Part shown: positions 30,014 through 38,611 of the stretch, piece after piece
Layout: each line of letters starts with the position of its first letter
Position numbering within the stretch: the stretch's first letter is position 1
Source: a virus
IMG/VR virus record: IMGVR_UViG_3300043449_001526
Location: 1-45,089 of that record
Direction: 5' to 3' (one strand)
Length of the DNA stretch: 45,089 nt
The notes under the pieces: generated by a model
Database searches by the model: none
The model's input: the letters and a program-made list of their open reading frames with translations, nothing else
Told to the model about the DNA's origin: nothing
Made by a program: the position numbers and the translations under genes

Positions 30014-30864
30014 TCTTCTAACGCCCAATGGCGAACATGCACATCTGTACTGTCTAATAGCCATTGGGTTAGGCTATCAGCGTTCCAGTCAATTGGCGTG
30101 CCAATAACACAGTGACCGCCGGTATGCATTGGGTTACGACAGTCATACCCATATTTGTCAAATATGTTGTTATCGTCGCACCACTTGTAATATTGCACAG
30201 GTTGGTGACTTGCATTGGTTCCTGTGATATAACAATTGACCGCAGGCGTTAGCGTTTCTTTTGGTCTAACCATTCGATTCTGAATCAACTCTAAATCGTT
30301 GTCTATATAACAGTGGTACAAATTTTTCCCTATCGTTGCATAACTTAAAATCAGTGCACCTGGCTCAATTGAATAATTATTAAACTCCAAGAAGTCAGAT
30401 TCTGACAATCCCTCACAGTCAAACACATTGAAGTTTACTACCAAATTGCCAAACTTTTGTTTCCAATACATATTCGACATACACGCCTCTGCATTGTGAA
30501 CAATGTAGTTTAATTGGTCGACATCTTTATCGCTTGGCATATCTTCGGCCATTGAATGAAACTTCAGATGTAGCTGATTCAACGACTCTCGTGTCAAGTT
30601 TTCAAACCAGCTATTTGGAATATCAAATCCCTTTGTTAGATTCAGCTTATTACAAATAGCCGACATGTTGCTTACAATTTTATCAAGATGCTCTTGTGTG
30701 TAGCCAACTGTGTACCAATCAAACGCAGAATGATAGTTTTCATTTTGTCTTGGAGTAGTTTTTAACATGTTGGCCCAGCGTGTTGCCATTGTTGAATCTT
30801 TAATATCCCATCGCAACGTTTTGTCTTGGCATTGCAAGTTGGTTAAAGTAATCGTTAGTTTCAT
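30010..30864 (-). CDS. Novel radical-SAM-associated family, member B
   Basis: 284 residues on the minus strand, divergent from a twitch radical SAM gene. It aligns by eye with member A and its paralogues: an N-terminal strand and LRWDIKDSTMATRWANML; LNQLHLKFHSMAED (95-108); LNYIVHNAE (118-126); PGALILSYATIGKNLYHCYI then DND (168-190); and a late HCVIGTPIDW. Several Cys residues (71, 150, 185, 211, 229, 242, 252) are not shared with the other members, so they are not a conserved cluster site. No signal peptide. The role is unknown; the constant neighbourhood suggests it works with the radical SAM enzymes. Confidence 0.68.
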   Translation of the reverse strand: MKLTITLTNLQCQDKTLRWDIKDSTMATRWANMLKTTPRQNENYHSAFDWYTVGYTQEHLDKIVSNMSAICNKLNLTKGFDIPNSWFENLTRESLNQLHLKFHSMAEDMPSDKDVDQLNYIVHNAEACMSNMYWKQKFGNLVVNFNVFDCEGLSESDFLEFNNYSIEPGALILSYATIGKNLYHCYIDNDLELIQNRMVRPKETLTPAVNCYITGTNASHQPVQYYKWCDDNNIFDKYGYDCRNPMHTGGHCVIGTPIDWNADSLTQWLLDSTDVHVRHWALED

Positions 30865-30915
30865 GCAAATACTTATCTGGGAATGTTACCAAGATTGTGT
30901 CAGCTATATAACAGT
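30865..30915. promoter_or_regulatory. Divergent intergenic spacer between member B and twitch rSAM gene
   Basis: 51 bases separate the two start codons. No TTGACA/TATAAT pair is present in either direction. On the + strand TATATAAC (30905-30912) ends three bases before ATG 30916, a weak match to a late-type box. No convincing ribosome site for either gene. Confidence 0.25.
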
Positions 30916-32217
30916 ATGAATTCATCGAATATTCCAAAAAGTTTTTGCATCCTTCCTTGGATCCATACAGCCATTGATCCTGATGGTACCATCCGCCCTT
31001 GTTGTATGGCTGACTTTGGATATCGCATGGGCGACCTTAATAAGACCCCGTTGCTCAAAGACATTTTTAACAACGACAAATACAAAGCGTTTCGTTTAGA
31101 AATGATCAATGGCCCCGAACTGCCTGCACCGTGTAGAAGTTGTAAAATCCAAGAAGAAGTGGGAACCGAATCATACCGTACTCGAAAAAATCAAATCTAC
31201 GCTGACGTAATCGACAACCTCGATCCCAGCCCCGACGGCACTGCTGAATTTTTACAATTATACATTGACTATCGATTGTCTAACAAGTGTAACTTCAAAT
31301 GTATCACATGCGGCCCACAATTGAGCTCTAGTCATGCACTTGAAGTCATCAAGATACACCAACACAATCCAGATTTTCCAAAAAATGCTTACATTGAAGT
31401 TAGCAACTTTACTGAACAATTTAAGACATTCAGCAAAGATATACGTGAAATTTACTTTGCAGGTGGCGAACCGATGATCATGGATCATCATTATGAAATT
31501 TTAAATTTGTTCATTGAGTCCCAGCAGCCAGTGATTGTCAGCTACAATACAAATCTCAGTGAGCTCAATTACAAGGGAATTGATGTAGTTAAATTGTGGA
31601 GCAAGATCAATGGACCAGTTAGGATAGGTGCCAGCATCGACGGATTTGATACAGCAGGTGAGACTATCAGATTTGGGTTAAGCTCGGAAACATTTAAACA
31701 CAACATAGAAAAAATAGCCAATGGCCCCAGCAACTTGCATTTTGGATTTAACATTACTTTTGGTATTACCAACTACGAGTCTGTAGTAAGCACCACCCGA
31801 GAGTTACTACAATTGGTGCCCAAAGATAAAGAATTCTATATTACATATAACCCAATCTTTGGACCAGAAGAATTTGCAGTACACTTGTTAAGCACCTGGC
31901 AAGCCAATCGCGCAGTTGACCTAATTACTAGTCAAATTGACGAACTTGAACGTGAGTTGCAAACAACTTATCACCAAGGCGGCCCGTATAATGCATACAA
32001 TGCAATAAAACATCTAAGAGAAGATTTTTTAAAAGTTATCAAAGAGTCACCAGCTAACCAGTTGCAAATCAACAGGAAAGATATTATACTAAATGCAATA
32101 AGCAGATTAGATAGTCAAGAGTCAATTAGAAAAACTGATTGGAGGCGAGACCTGCCTTCCATGTATCGAGACTGGCAAGAAATCCTACAAGAAGAAAGCA
32201 CCAAAAATGAGCAATAA
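30916..32217 (+). CDS. Twitch-type radical SAM protein
   Basis: 433 residues from ATG 30916, preferred over ATG 30883 because homology-like sequence starts at SFCILPWIHTAIDPDG. An N-terminal cysteine region (Cys11, Cys29-Cys30, Cys73, Cys76) resembles a half-SPASM (twitch) auxiliary-cluster site placed ahead of the core, as in proteins named twitch-domain radical SAM. The core has CX3CX2C at Cys125, Cys129 and Cys132 (NKCNFKCITC) and GGEP at 183-186. Overlaps the second twitch gene by 11 bases. Substrate unknown; the divergent partner is novel-family member B. Confidence 0.85.
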   Translation: MNSSNIPKSFCILPWIHTAIDPDGTIRPCCMADFGYRMGDLNKTPLLKDIFNNDKYKAFRLEMINGPELPAPCRSCKIQEEVGTESYRTRKNQIYADVIDNLDPSPDGTAEFLQLYIDYRLSNKCNFKCITCGPQLSSSHALEVIKIHQHNPDFPKNAYIEVSNFTEQFKTFSKDIREIYFAGGEPMIMDHHYEILNLFIESQQPVIVSYNTNLSELNYKGIDVVKLWSKINGPVRIGASIDGFDTAGETIRFGLSSETFKHNIEKIANGPSNLHFGFNITFGITNYESVVSTTRELLQLVPKDKEFYITYNPIFGPEEFAVHLLSTWQANRAVDLITSQIDELERELQTTYHQGGPYNAYNAIKHLREDFLKVIKESPANQLQINRKDIILNAISRLDSQESIRKTDWRRDLPSMYRDWQEILQEESTKNEQ

Positions 32218-33805
32218 GCCATCACCGCAGATGAAACAAATGGATCAATTTACAAAAAACATCGTTGAAACAGAACAAAAGCTAAACGACATTAGCCCCT
32301 CCATGTGTATGGCCAAATGGTATCAAGTCACAATCCATTTACAAAACGGTCATACCCACAGTTGCCATCACCCAGGTACACATCAAGTTCCGTTAGAAGA
32401 ACTAGAAGCCAATCCATCTGCTCTGCACAACACACTTCACAAGAAGAAACTACGTGAGGAAATGGTCACTGGCGTGCGTCCCAAAGAATGTGACTACTGC
32501 TGGCGCATTGAAGATGTAGGTGAACGCTCAGACCGTACATATAAAAGTGCTGATTCTTGGGCACGTTCTTATATTCCCATTGTAGAAGAAGCAAAGAAAA
32601 CTGGTACGCTGTTGGACTTTGCCAATGCAGACGTGAACCCAACTTATGTTGAAGTGGTGTTCGATCATACTTGCAACTTCAAGTGCGCTTATTGTGCTCC
32701 TAACATTAGCTCAAGTTGGATGGAAGAAATTGAACAGCATGGCCCTTACTTGACTGCCCCTTACTTTAACGACCTGCGTTGGATTGAAAAGCAAGGGCAA
32801 ATGCCAATTCCCAAGCGTGAAGAAAACCCTTATGTGGAAGCGTTTTGGAAGTGGTGGCCTACCCTGGTTCCGGGCCTGCATACATTCCGTATCACAGGCG
32901 GCGAACCTATTCTAAGCAAGAACACGTTTAGAGTAATGGATGACATTATTGAAAACAATCCTAACCCCAACCTGCATCTTGCCATCAACTCAAACCTGTG
33001 TGTGCCTGATAAGTTGTTCAATGACTTTGTTGTCAAATTGAACCGTGTGCGTAACAACGTGCAAAAGGTCACAATCTATACCTCCATTGACACGTTTATT
33101 CCTGCACACAATGAATACATTCGTACCGGCATGGAACACGACAAGTTCTGTGCGTCAGTGGAAAAGCTACTGGACACAGTTGAGCAAGAGATTACACTCA
33201 GCTTCATGATCACTATCAGTGCCTTAAGCGTATATGGCACTCGCGAGTTGGTAGAGTGGATCTACAAGTTAAAAGAAAAATACAAGGGCAAGCACCGTCT
33301 AATGCCCGACTTCCCTTACTTGCGTCACCCCGAATTCTTGTGCGTGGATATCAATCCTGAAGATGCAGTTGTTGAATTAGAACGTGCCCTGGAGTTTGTT
33401 AAAGCTAAGAGTGTAAGCGAAATGAGCAAGACTTGGGAACAAGAGGAAAAAGACAAGTATGCATTTAACTGGAAGAACTATGCGTTCTTTGATGACTTTG
33501 CAGTACAGCGTTTAGGCCGTGTAATTGAATTTGCTCGTGACAAGATTGCTAACCCAAATCCAAAGTTAAGCACACACATGGAAGACTTTGCATTATATGT
33601 TGATGAATACGATTTCCGTCGTGGTACTAACTTTGTAGAACTATTCCCGCAAATGGAGAAGTTTTACAATCGTGCCAAGACCATGCTGATTGCGTCAGGA
33701 CGCCCACGCAACGCACGTGAAATTGCCAAGGACACAACAGTTGCAGTCATTCCTGTCAGCAGTATCAAACGTCTTAACAAAGCCAAATCTCTATTTGACC
33801 AATGA
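32207..33805 (+). CDS. Twitch-type radical SAM protein
   Basis: 532 residues. The N-terminal cysteines (Cys34, Cys53, Cys95, Cys98 in ECDYCW) form the probable auxiliary-cluster site; the core motif is Cys156, Cys160, Cys163 (HTCNFKCAYCAP) and GGEP is at 231-234. It is related to the upstream gene but about 100 residues longer, with a helical C-terminal extension ending in a basic segment. Coupled to the upstream radical SAM gene (11-bp overlap) and to member C (ATGA), so these are made as a set. Confidence 0.86.
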   Translation: MSNKPSPQMKQMDQFTKNIVETEQKLNDISPSMCMAKWYQVTIHLQNGHTHSCHHPGTHQVPLEELEANPSALHNTLHKKKLREEMVTGVRPKECDYCWRIEDVGERSDRTYKSADSWARSYIPIVEEAKKTGTLLDFANADVNPTYVEVVFDHTCNFKCAYCAPNISSSWMEEIEQHGPYLTAPYFNDLRWIEKQGQMPIPKREENPYVEAFWKWWPTLVPGLHTFRITGGEPILSKNTFRVMDDIIENNPNPNLHLAINSNLCVPDKLFNDFVVKLNRVRNNVQKVTIYTSIDTFIPAHNEYIRTGMEHDKFCASVEKLLDTVEQEITLSFMITISALSVYGTRELVEWIYKLKEKYKGKHRLMPDFPYLRHPEFLCVDINPEDAVVELERALEFVKAKSVSEMSKTWEQEEKDKYAFNWKNYAFFDDFAVQRLGRVIEFARDKIANPNPKLSTHMEDFALYVDEYDFRRGTNFVELFPQMEKFYNRAKTMLIASGRPRNAREIAKDTTVAVIPVSSIKRLNKAKSLFDQ

Positions 33806-34578
33806 CACAGTTTGTAGCGCATTTTGAAAACTCTGACGAAACACCGGCTCCAAGTCATGTGTTTCGTTTAGCAGAGTCTCCGTTAGCAGAAGATTGGTTT
33901 GAAACAGTCAAAGCAGGAGTAACTCACATTGCTTCTGCTGGCGCACCAACTGACACAAGAAAATTACGCCAGTGGCAAATTATCCGCTATCATATTAACC
34001 AAGCCAACGAAGATCATCTATTAGACGAATGGATTCATTTCCCCTTAGAAATAGTCAACGACTTTCAGCCACTATTAAATAGTATCCGACTTCGTGCTCA
34101 CGCATTTGAATTGTATGCGTCTGCTAACAATCAGCAAAGCCAAACACGGTCGAGCCTATTGCGAGTAATACAAGCAATTGATGCATTTGAAGCAACAGTT
34201 GATCCTGCAGGTTATCAATCGTATTTGCGCTTTCAGCATAATCGCGTAGAATTTACACGAGCAGAAAAGACTAACACAGTAACACCAGGCACGATTGTGT
34301 TAGTTCAGCCTCCGCCAAAGCGCACAGCATATCAAATGTATCGTGCAAAGGATACTACCTTACTTGAGAAAAGACTGATGCGGCCTTGGATTAGCACTAT
34401 GTCCGAATATTCAATGATTGTGTTAAATCAGCATAAAGAATTAATTGACCCCGATACAATGCCTTTATGCGCTGATAACTATGTTATGAATAACACGGTT
34501 CCAGTTGCAACATTAGTTGATACTAGCAATATGGAATCTATTTCAACAACAAGAATAGTGAGAATAGAAGCAATATGA
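33802..34578 (+). CDS. Novel radical-SAM-associated family, member C
   Basis: 258 residues, the most diverged paralogue. Matches the family in order: FVAHFEN then HVFRLAESPLAEDWFETV; LLNSIRLRAHAFE (91-103); VIQAIDAFE (122-130); PGTIVLVQPPPKRTAYQMYR then AKDT (162-185); and VPVATLVDTSN. The His residues of the LHxxFH motif in members A and B are replaced (IRLRAH), so if those are functional this copy may be non-catalytic. ATGA overlap with the radical SAM gene before and member D after it. Confidence 0.6.
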   Translation: MTQFVAHFENSDETPAPSHVFRLAESPLAEDWFETVKAGVTHIASAGAPTDTRKLRQWQIIRYHINQANEDHLLDEWIHFPLEIVNDFQPLLNSIRLRAHAFELYASANNQQSQTRSSLLRVIQAIDAFEATVDPAGYQSYLRFQHNRVEFTRAEKTNTVTPGTIVLVQPPPKRTAYQMYRAKDTTLLEKRLMRPWISTMSEYSMIVLNQHKELIDPDTMPLCADNYVMNNTVPVATLVDTSNMESISTTRIVRIEAI

Positions 34579-36875
34579 GCACATTGTACATCGCAACAAC
34601 TAACCATTTGTTGCACCAAAAAACTTATCCCCGAGAGTATGTAGATACGCTATTGCGAACCTTAAAGTTTAAGTTAGCAGGCGACGAAGTAATTGAACTG
34701 GTTGAATTTAATTACCTTGGGGGACTATTAAAGAAATTAGTAGCAGAATCCGATTACGATAACATTGTAATGTTTCCAGCAGATTTGGTCAATTATGAAG
34801 TACTAGACGAACTAAAGGAACGTGCTGGCAGTGCCGCAATGGCTGCAAGCATTAATCTGCCCAATACTGAATTTGATTATCATAGTGTTGGTCTTGATTT
34901 GTTGTACATTGACTTTCAAAAACTAAAAGCACTATCTTTTGTTGATTTTGGCGGCCAAATGACATTTAAAGATGAGTTGTATTTGCACTATCCCCAACTT
35001 GAAGGCACTACATATTCATACCGTTCAACCGAAAACGTTAGCAATGTACGTTTTGGCAGCGGTTGGATCTTAATAAGCCAGATACTTAACAATCGTTATA
35101 CTATCGAAAACGTGTCAGAACTGCAATGCAGGAAACTCAAGCACCATGATTATTTGCTAACAGCGTTGGCATCAAATAAAACACCCGACGGAATTGAGTT
35201 TGGCCAAGATCAAATCAATTGGTTAGAACTTGCCAGACAAGCAGTTGTAGCACAATGGCAAGCCGACTTGGCTAACAATTTAATCTTTTCTGCCCAACTT
35301 ACTTCTCAATTTATTACTAATGATACTCGAGTAGAAAACTACTACACTGTAGTTGACTTTGAATCGTTGAAATACTTTCAGACTTTAAGTCGCGACGATA
35401 GAACTCGTATTGTATTCTTGTCAACAAATAATGCAACATTAGAACAGTTGAAAGTTATTTTAGCTAACTGGAACGGTACAAATGCTGCCACCATTGTCAA
35501 TGACGCAGAACTTGTTTCCAAGTTAGAAACTTTTTATAATAGCTTTACCCCAGAAGAATTTGAGGAATTTTGGACTTATCTGAACAGCATTTATCATGCT
35601 TTTTATCTAACAGATTCTATTGATTTTGTAAACGATATTGAATCACAGCGATATGTTAATAATGTAGTTTGGGCTGGTGCTAGCGGATTTGTTCCGGGAC
35701 TTGTTGGACTAGCATCAAAGACTTTAGATGCAACAGAAGTAGTTTACAAACACGAAGGACGATATGCCGTTAGAAAAATTGGTACTCGTGTCTTTCAACG
35801 CGATCTTTATAAAGAACTTTATATTACATTCAGAGATACAGTTACCAATGAAGAACAGCGTGTACGATACACTATCGACGATCATTTGTTAGGACAAAAA
35901 TGGGCACGATGCTGTCACTATGATTATTTGTTAGCTGAAAAGTCAATTGTTGAAAAGAACTATATGCTACAGCATTGGGAATACAAAGAGGGCAATCCAA
36001 ATGCCCGCGACATTCCAGCATTGTGCAGTGAAATGAATAGATACGTTACAGTTATTAACGAGTACTTTGATGGCAGTGCTGAAGATCGTGTTCCTTACCA
36101 TATTACACAATACTTTGATCCTGCTACATTAGATCAACAAATTCTCAATGAGATTCACCATCACTTTGAATTACTAATTGGTCAAGTATGGAGTGTAAGC
36201 GAATACTACAAAATGGCAAACTGGGCAGTTAAATTTGCCATCAGACAGTTGAATAATTTATGTCACGAAATGGAAAGTCTGCGCCGTCCAGGATTGCGTC
36301 AAACCAATGGTAAATGGAGTGCTGGTATCTATTTCCCTTGGATTCCAACTACACGCTATAAATTCGTAGAAAGCGATTATGATCACTTTACACAGGTACA
36401 GCGTTTTGGTGACTTATGCTTACACTATGCCCAACTTGGAAAGACCCCGCTTGAAGCGTATGCCGGGCGAGATGAGGAAGTGTTTGATGATAATATTACA
36501 GGACTTCGTTATCTAAGCGGTGAATTTGATATTATGTTTATGCCTGACAAAAGCCCCGAATCACAGTTGGCAAACTTGGCTCGTTTCAATGAACAAGCGT
36601 TTCAGTGGATTCGAGAACGCGGACAAGACCCCGAAAGCAAATTTACAGGAATTGGCTTTATACCTGTTGCACGATTTAATCGTGACGATTTCCCGGGCAT
36701 GACTGCTGAACAAGTCATGCTTCGCTTATTTGAATTTGATGACATTTTTAAATTAGAGCTAGTGGATGGTGCAGGTAATGTCATTGTCGATCGAACATTT
36801 GATTACACTTGGCGCGATGTATTAGATAAAACAGACCCAACTCGCGAAGGCAAGTTTGGTTCAATGTTTGATTAA
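34575..36875 (+). CDS. Large protein with C-terminal novel-family domain, member D
   Basis: 766 residues. Residues 412-700 align with members A-C: LYITFRD then RVRYTIDDHLLGQKWARCC; LNEIHHHFE (524-532); LNNLCHEME (559-567); DYDHFTQVQRFGDLCLHYA then QLGKTPLEAYAGRD (601-633); and FTGIGFIPVARF (690-701). The first 400 residues are different; an N-terminal Rossmann-like stretch (MSTLYIATTNHLLHQ, then SDYDNIVMFPADLV) vaguely recalls nucleotide-sugar or sequence-reading domains, but I cannot assign it. Last gene of the B/rSAM/rSAM/C/D cluster; nothing like a terminator follows. Confidence 0.65.
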   Translation: MSTLYIATTNHLLHQKTYPREYVDTLLRTLKFKLAGDEVIELVEFNYLGGLLKKLVAESDYDNIVMFPADLVNYEVLDELKERAGSAAMAASINLPNTEFDYHSVGLDLLYIDFQKLKALSFVDFGGQMTFKDELYLHYPQLEGTTYSYRSTENVSNVRFGSGWILISQILNNRYTIENVSELQCRKLKHHDYLLTALASNKTPDGIEFGQDQINWLELARQAVVAQWQADLANNLIFSAQLTSQFITNDTRVENYYTVVDFESLKYFQTLSRDDRTRIVFLSTNNATLEQLKVILANWNGTNAATIVNDAELVSKLETFYNSFTPEEFEEFWTYLNSIYHAFYLTDSIDFVNDIESQRYVNNVVWAGASGFVPGLVGLASKTLDATEVVYKHEGRYAVRKIGTRVFQRDLYKELYITFRDTVTNEEQRVRYTIDDHLLGQKWARCCHYDYLLAEKSIVEKNYMLQHWEYKEGNPNARDIPALCSEMNRYVTVINEYFDGSAEDRVPYHITQYFDPATLDQQILNEIHHHFELLIGQVWSVSEYYKMANWAVKFAIRQLNNLCHEMESLRRPGLRQTNGKWSAGIYFPWIPTTRYKFVESDYDHFTQVQRFGDLCLHYAQLGKTPLEAYAGRDEEVFDDNITGLRYLSGEFDIMFMPDKSPESQLANLARFNEQAFQWIRERGQDPESKFTGIGFIPVARFNRDDFPGMTAEQVMLRLFEFDDIFKLELVDGAGNVIVDRTFDYTWRDVLDKTDPTREGKFGSMFD

Positions 36876-36888
36876 TAACTACTAAGAT

Positions 36889-36896
36889 AATAAATA
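36889..36896 (+). promoter_or_regulatory. AATAAATA box, possible late-type promoter
   Basis: AATAAATA ends five bases before ATG 36902, the same tight spacing as the minus-strand TATAAATA at 8737. There is no sigma70 pair upstream of this gene. Tentative. Confidence 0.25.
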
Positions 36897-36901
36897 AACT
36901 T

Positions 36902-37348
36902 ATGAAAAAACTACTAATTTTAATCACAGCACTGACCGTGTCTGTAAGTGCCTTAGCACAAAAGAAGCAACCTGAAATGAAGGTATACGATTTTCCTGTA
37001 ACTCGCGTAATTGACGGCGACACAGTTGAATTCGCGGCTCCCTTTCTACCAGCGCCGCTTAAACCAAAATTGGCTGTACGAGTATTTGGAGTTGATACCC
37101 CAGAAAAAGGATTTAGAGCTAAGTGCGAATCTGAAGCTAAACGTGGAGCAGATGCAACAGCCTTTACTAAGAAAGTTATCAGTGAAAGTAAAACAGCTAG
37201 AGTTGCGATCATTGACTGGGACAAATTTGGTGGCCGTGTCCTTGGAGATATTATTTTAGACAATAACGTAAGCCTACGTGGTTTATTGATCCAAAATGGC
37301 TTTGCCCGTGAATATTATGGAGAAGCAAAACAAAGCTGGTGTAACTAA
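36902..37348 (+). CDS. Secreted SNase-like (thermonuclease) protein
   Basis: 148 residues with a signal peptide MKKLLILITALTVSVSALA. The mature domain carries staphylococcal-nuclease motifs: VTRVIDGDTVEF (metal-binding Asp), VRVFGVDTPEKG (Arg and Glu), KFGGRVLGDI (second Arg and Asp-like region) and NGFAREYYG. The catalytic residues look intact. Family members cleave DNA and RNA. Export to the periplasm suggests degradation of nucleic acid entering the cell or released at lysis; exclusion of competing phage DNA is an inference. Ends just before a strong terminator. Confidence 0.88.
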   Translation: MKKLLILITALTVSVSALAQKKQPEMKVYDFPVTRVIDGDTVEFAAPFLPAPLKPKLAVRVFGVDTPEKGFRAKCESEAKRGADATAFTKKVISESKTARVAIIDWDKFGGRVLGDIILDNNVSLRGLLIQNGFAREYYGEAKQSWCN

Positions 37349-37368
37349 AATACAACAGAAAATCACTA

Positions 37369-37395
37369 AAAAAGCCCGCAAAAAGCGGGCTTTTT
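37369..37395 (+). terminator. Intrinsic terminator after the SNase gene
   Basis: AAAAAGCCCGC (37369-37379), loop AAAAA, GCGGGCTTTTT (37385-37395). A clear rho-independent terminator with a GC-rich stem and five T. Confidence 0.94.
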
Positions 37396-37397
37396 GG

Positions 37398-37426
37398 TTG
37401 ACAAGTGGTCCTGAATTTCGTATAAT
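37398..37426 (+). promoter_or_regulatory. sigma70-type promoter
   Basis: GG-TTGACA 37398-37403, TATAAT 37421-37426, 17-bp spacer, two bases after the terminator. Drives the lipoprotein and alpha/beta hydrolase genes. Confidence 0.87.
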
Positions 37427-37456
37427 ATACATATTGTTTAACAATTTGGGTAATTT

Positions 37457-38602
37457 ATGAAACTTCGTAATACATTATCAGCAGTTCTTTTATTGAGCTT
37501 GCTAACAGCATGTGGTGGCGGTGGGGCAAGTACTGCTCCAGTTGAACCTCCCACCGTACCAGTTGCTCCTGCACCTGTTTCACAGTTCTCATACGAAAAT
37601 CGTCACCAAGCGTATTCATATACTGAATCATTGCCAATGATTGGTAATGCGCGAGCAGTGTTCAAATATCCCGACGGCTCCCTGGGCTATGTTTTAGTCA
37701 AGCTGACAAACGGTCCGTGGAACACCACAATTGAAAATGCACTGCCATCAAGTGTGCATTTTTACAAGCAGGTAAATGGACAATGGCTTCCACATACACA
37801 AACCGTATTCGACGCCGCAGGCAGTGTTCCCAGCTGTTTGCATCCACGCAAGGCCATTGCGGCTGACTACAATCAAGACGGCATCATTGACTTTGCTATT
37901 GCATGTCATGGATGGGACGCCAGTCCCTATCCCGGAGAACGTAGCCGTGTGCTATTAAGCACACCCAATGGTCAATATCAAATGGATTATTTGTCTGACA
38001 CAGTGGCATTTCAGCATGGTGGTACGTCAGCTGACATCAATGGTGATGGTTATCCCGATTTAATTATGACCAATAAAGATGGAGTTGACGTTTTTATCAA
38101 TAATCGCTTAGGTCGTTTTACCCGATCAACAGATTTGACTATTCCGCAACAGCGCCGAGCATTTCACGTTGAATTGCTGGACCTAAATGGTGATGGCAAG
38201 GCGGATCTTGTGGCCGGCAGTCATGAATGGGATGATGCAACACGTATTATTATCAACCCCGGCAACAACAATTTTGGTGGCAGTTTGTTTAATCGTCCTG
38301 CAGAAATTACAATTCCCGGTGTGCCCGGCGCAGGTGTTATCACAGACTTTTTGTATGTCAAGTCCATCAATGCATTGTATATCACACGAACCGGTGATGG
38401 ACAGTCAAACGGTACTGTATTTTATGAAGGCTTATGGGTGCAAAAGTTTGATCTTACAACACGCATCAGCACAGTGGTTTATGCCAATGCAGGCTGGGTA
38501 GACCCCGGTCGCCCAAATAACAAGTGGATTGACTGGGTAGTTGAACGAAATGGTAATGTTCAAAGCGACTACGGATCAGTTTTTCAGACGCCAATTCAAT
38601 AA
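37457..38602 (+). CDS. Lipoprotein with FG-GAP/VCBS-like calcium repeats
   Basis: 381 residues. The N-terminus has a lipoprotein signal with lipobox LLTAC (Cys19), followed by a Gly/Pro-rich linker. The body carries three DxNxDGxxD calcium-loop repeats: DYNQDGIIDF, DINGDGYPDL and DLNGDGKADL, as in FG-GAP/VCBS beta propellers. It should be exported, lipidated and anchored in the host envelope, facing the periplasm or the surface. Phage lipoproteins of infected or lysogenic cells often block receptors (superinfection exclusion), but propeller lipoproteins are unusual for that role. The ribosome site is weak (GGGTAA). Its own promoter after a terminator marks a separate expression unit, a common sign of acquired moron genes. 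Confidence 0.82.
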   Translation: MKLRNTLSAVLLLSLLTACGGGGASTAPVEPPTVPVAPAPVSQFSYENRHQAYSYTESLPMIGNARAVFKYPDGSLGYVLVKLTNGPWNTTIENALPSSVHFYKQVNGQWLPHTQTVFDAAGSVPSCLHPRKAIAADYNQDGIIDFAIACHGWDASPYPGERSRVLLSTPNGQYQMDYLSDTVAFQHGGTSADINGDGYPDLIMTNKDGVDVFINNRLGRFTRSTDLTIPQQRRAFHVELLDLNGDGKADLVAGSHEWDDATRIIINPGNNNFGGSLFNRPAEITIPGVPGAGVITDFLYVKSINALYITRTGDGQSNGTVFYEGLWVQKFDLTTRISTVVYANAGWVDPGRPNNKWIDWVVERNGNVQSDYGSVFQTPIQ

Positions 38603-38611
38603 GGAATTACA

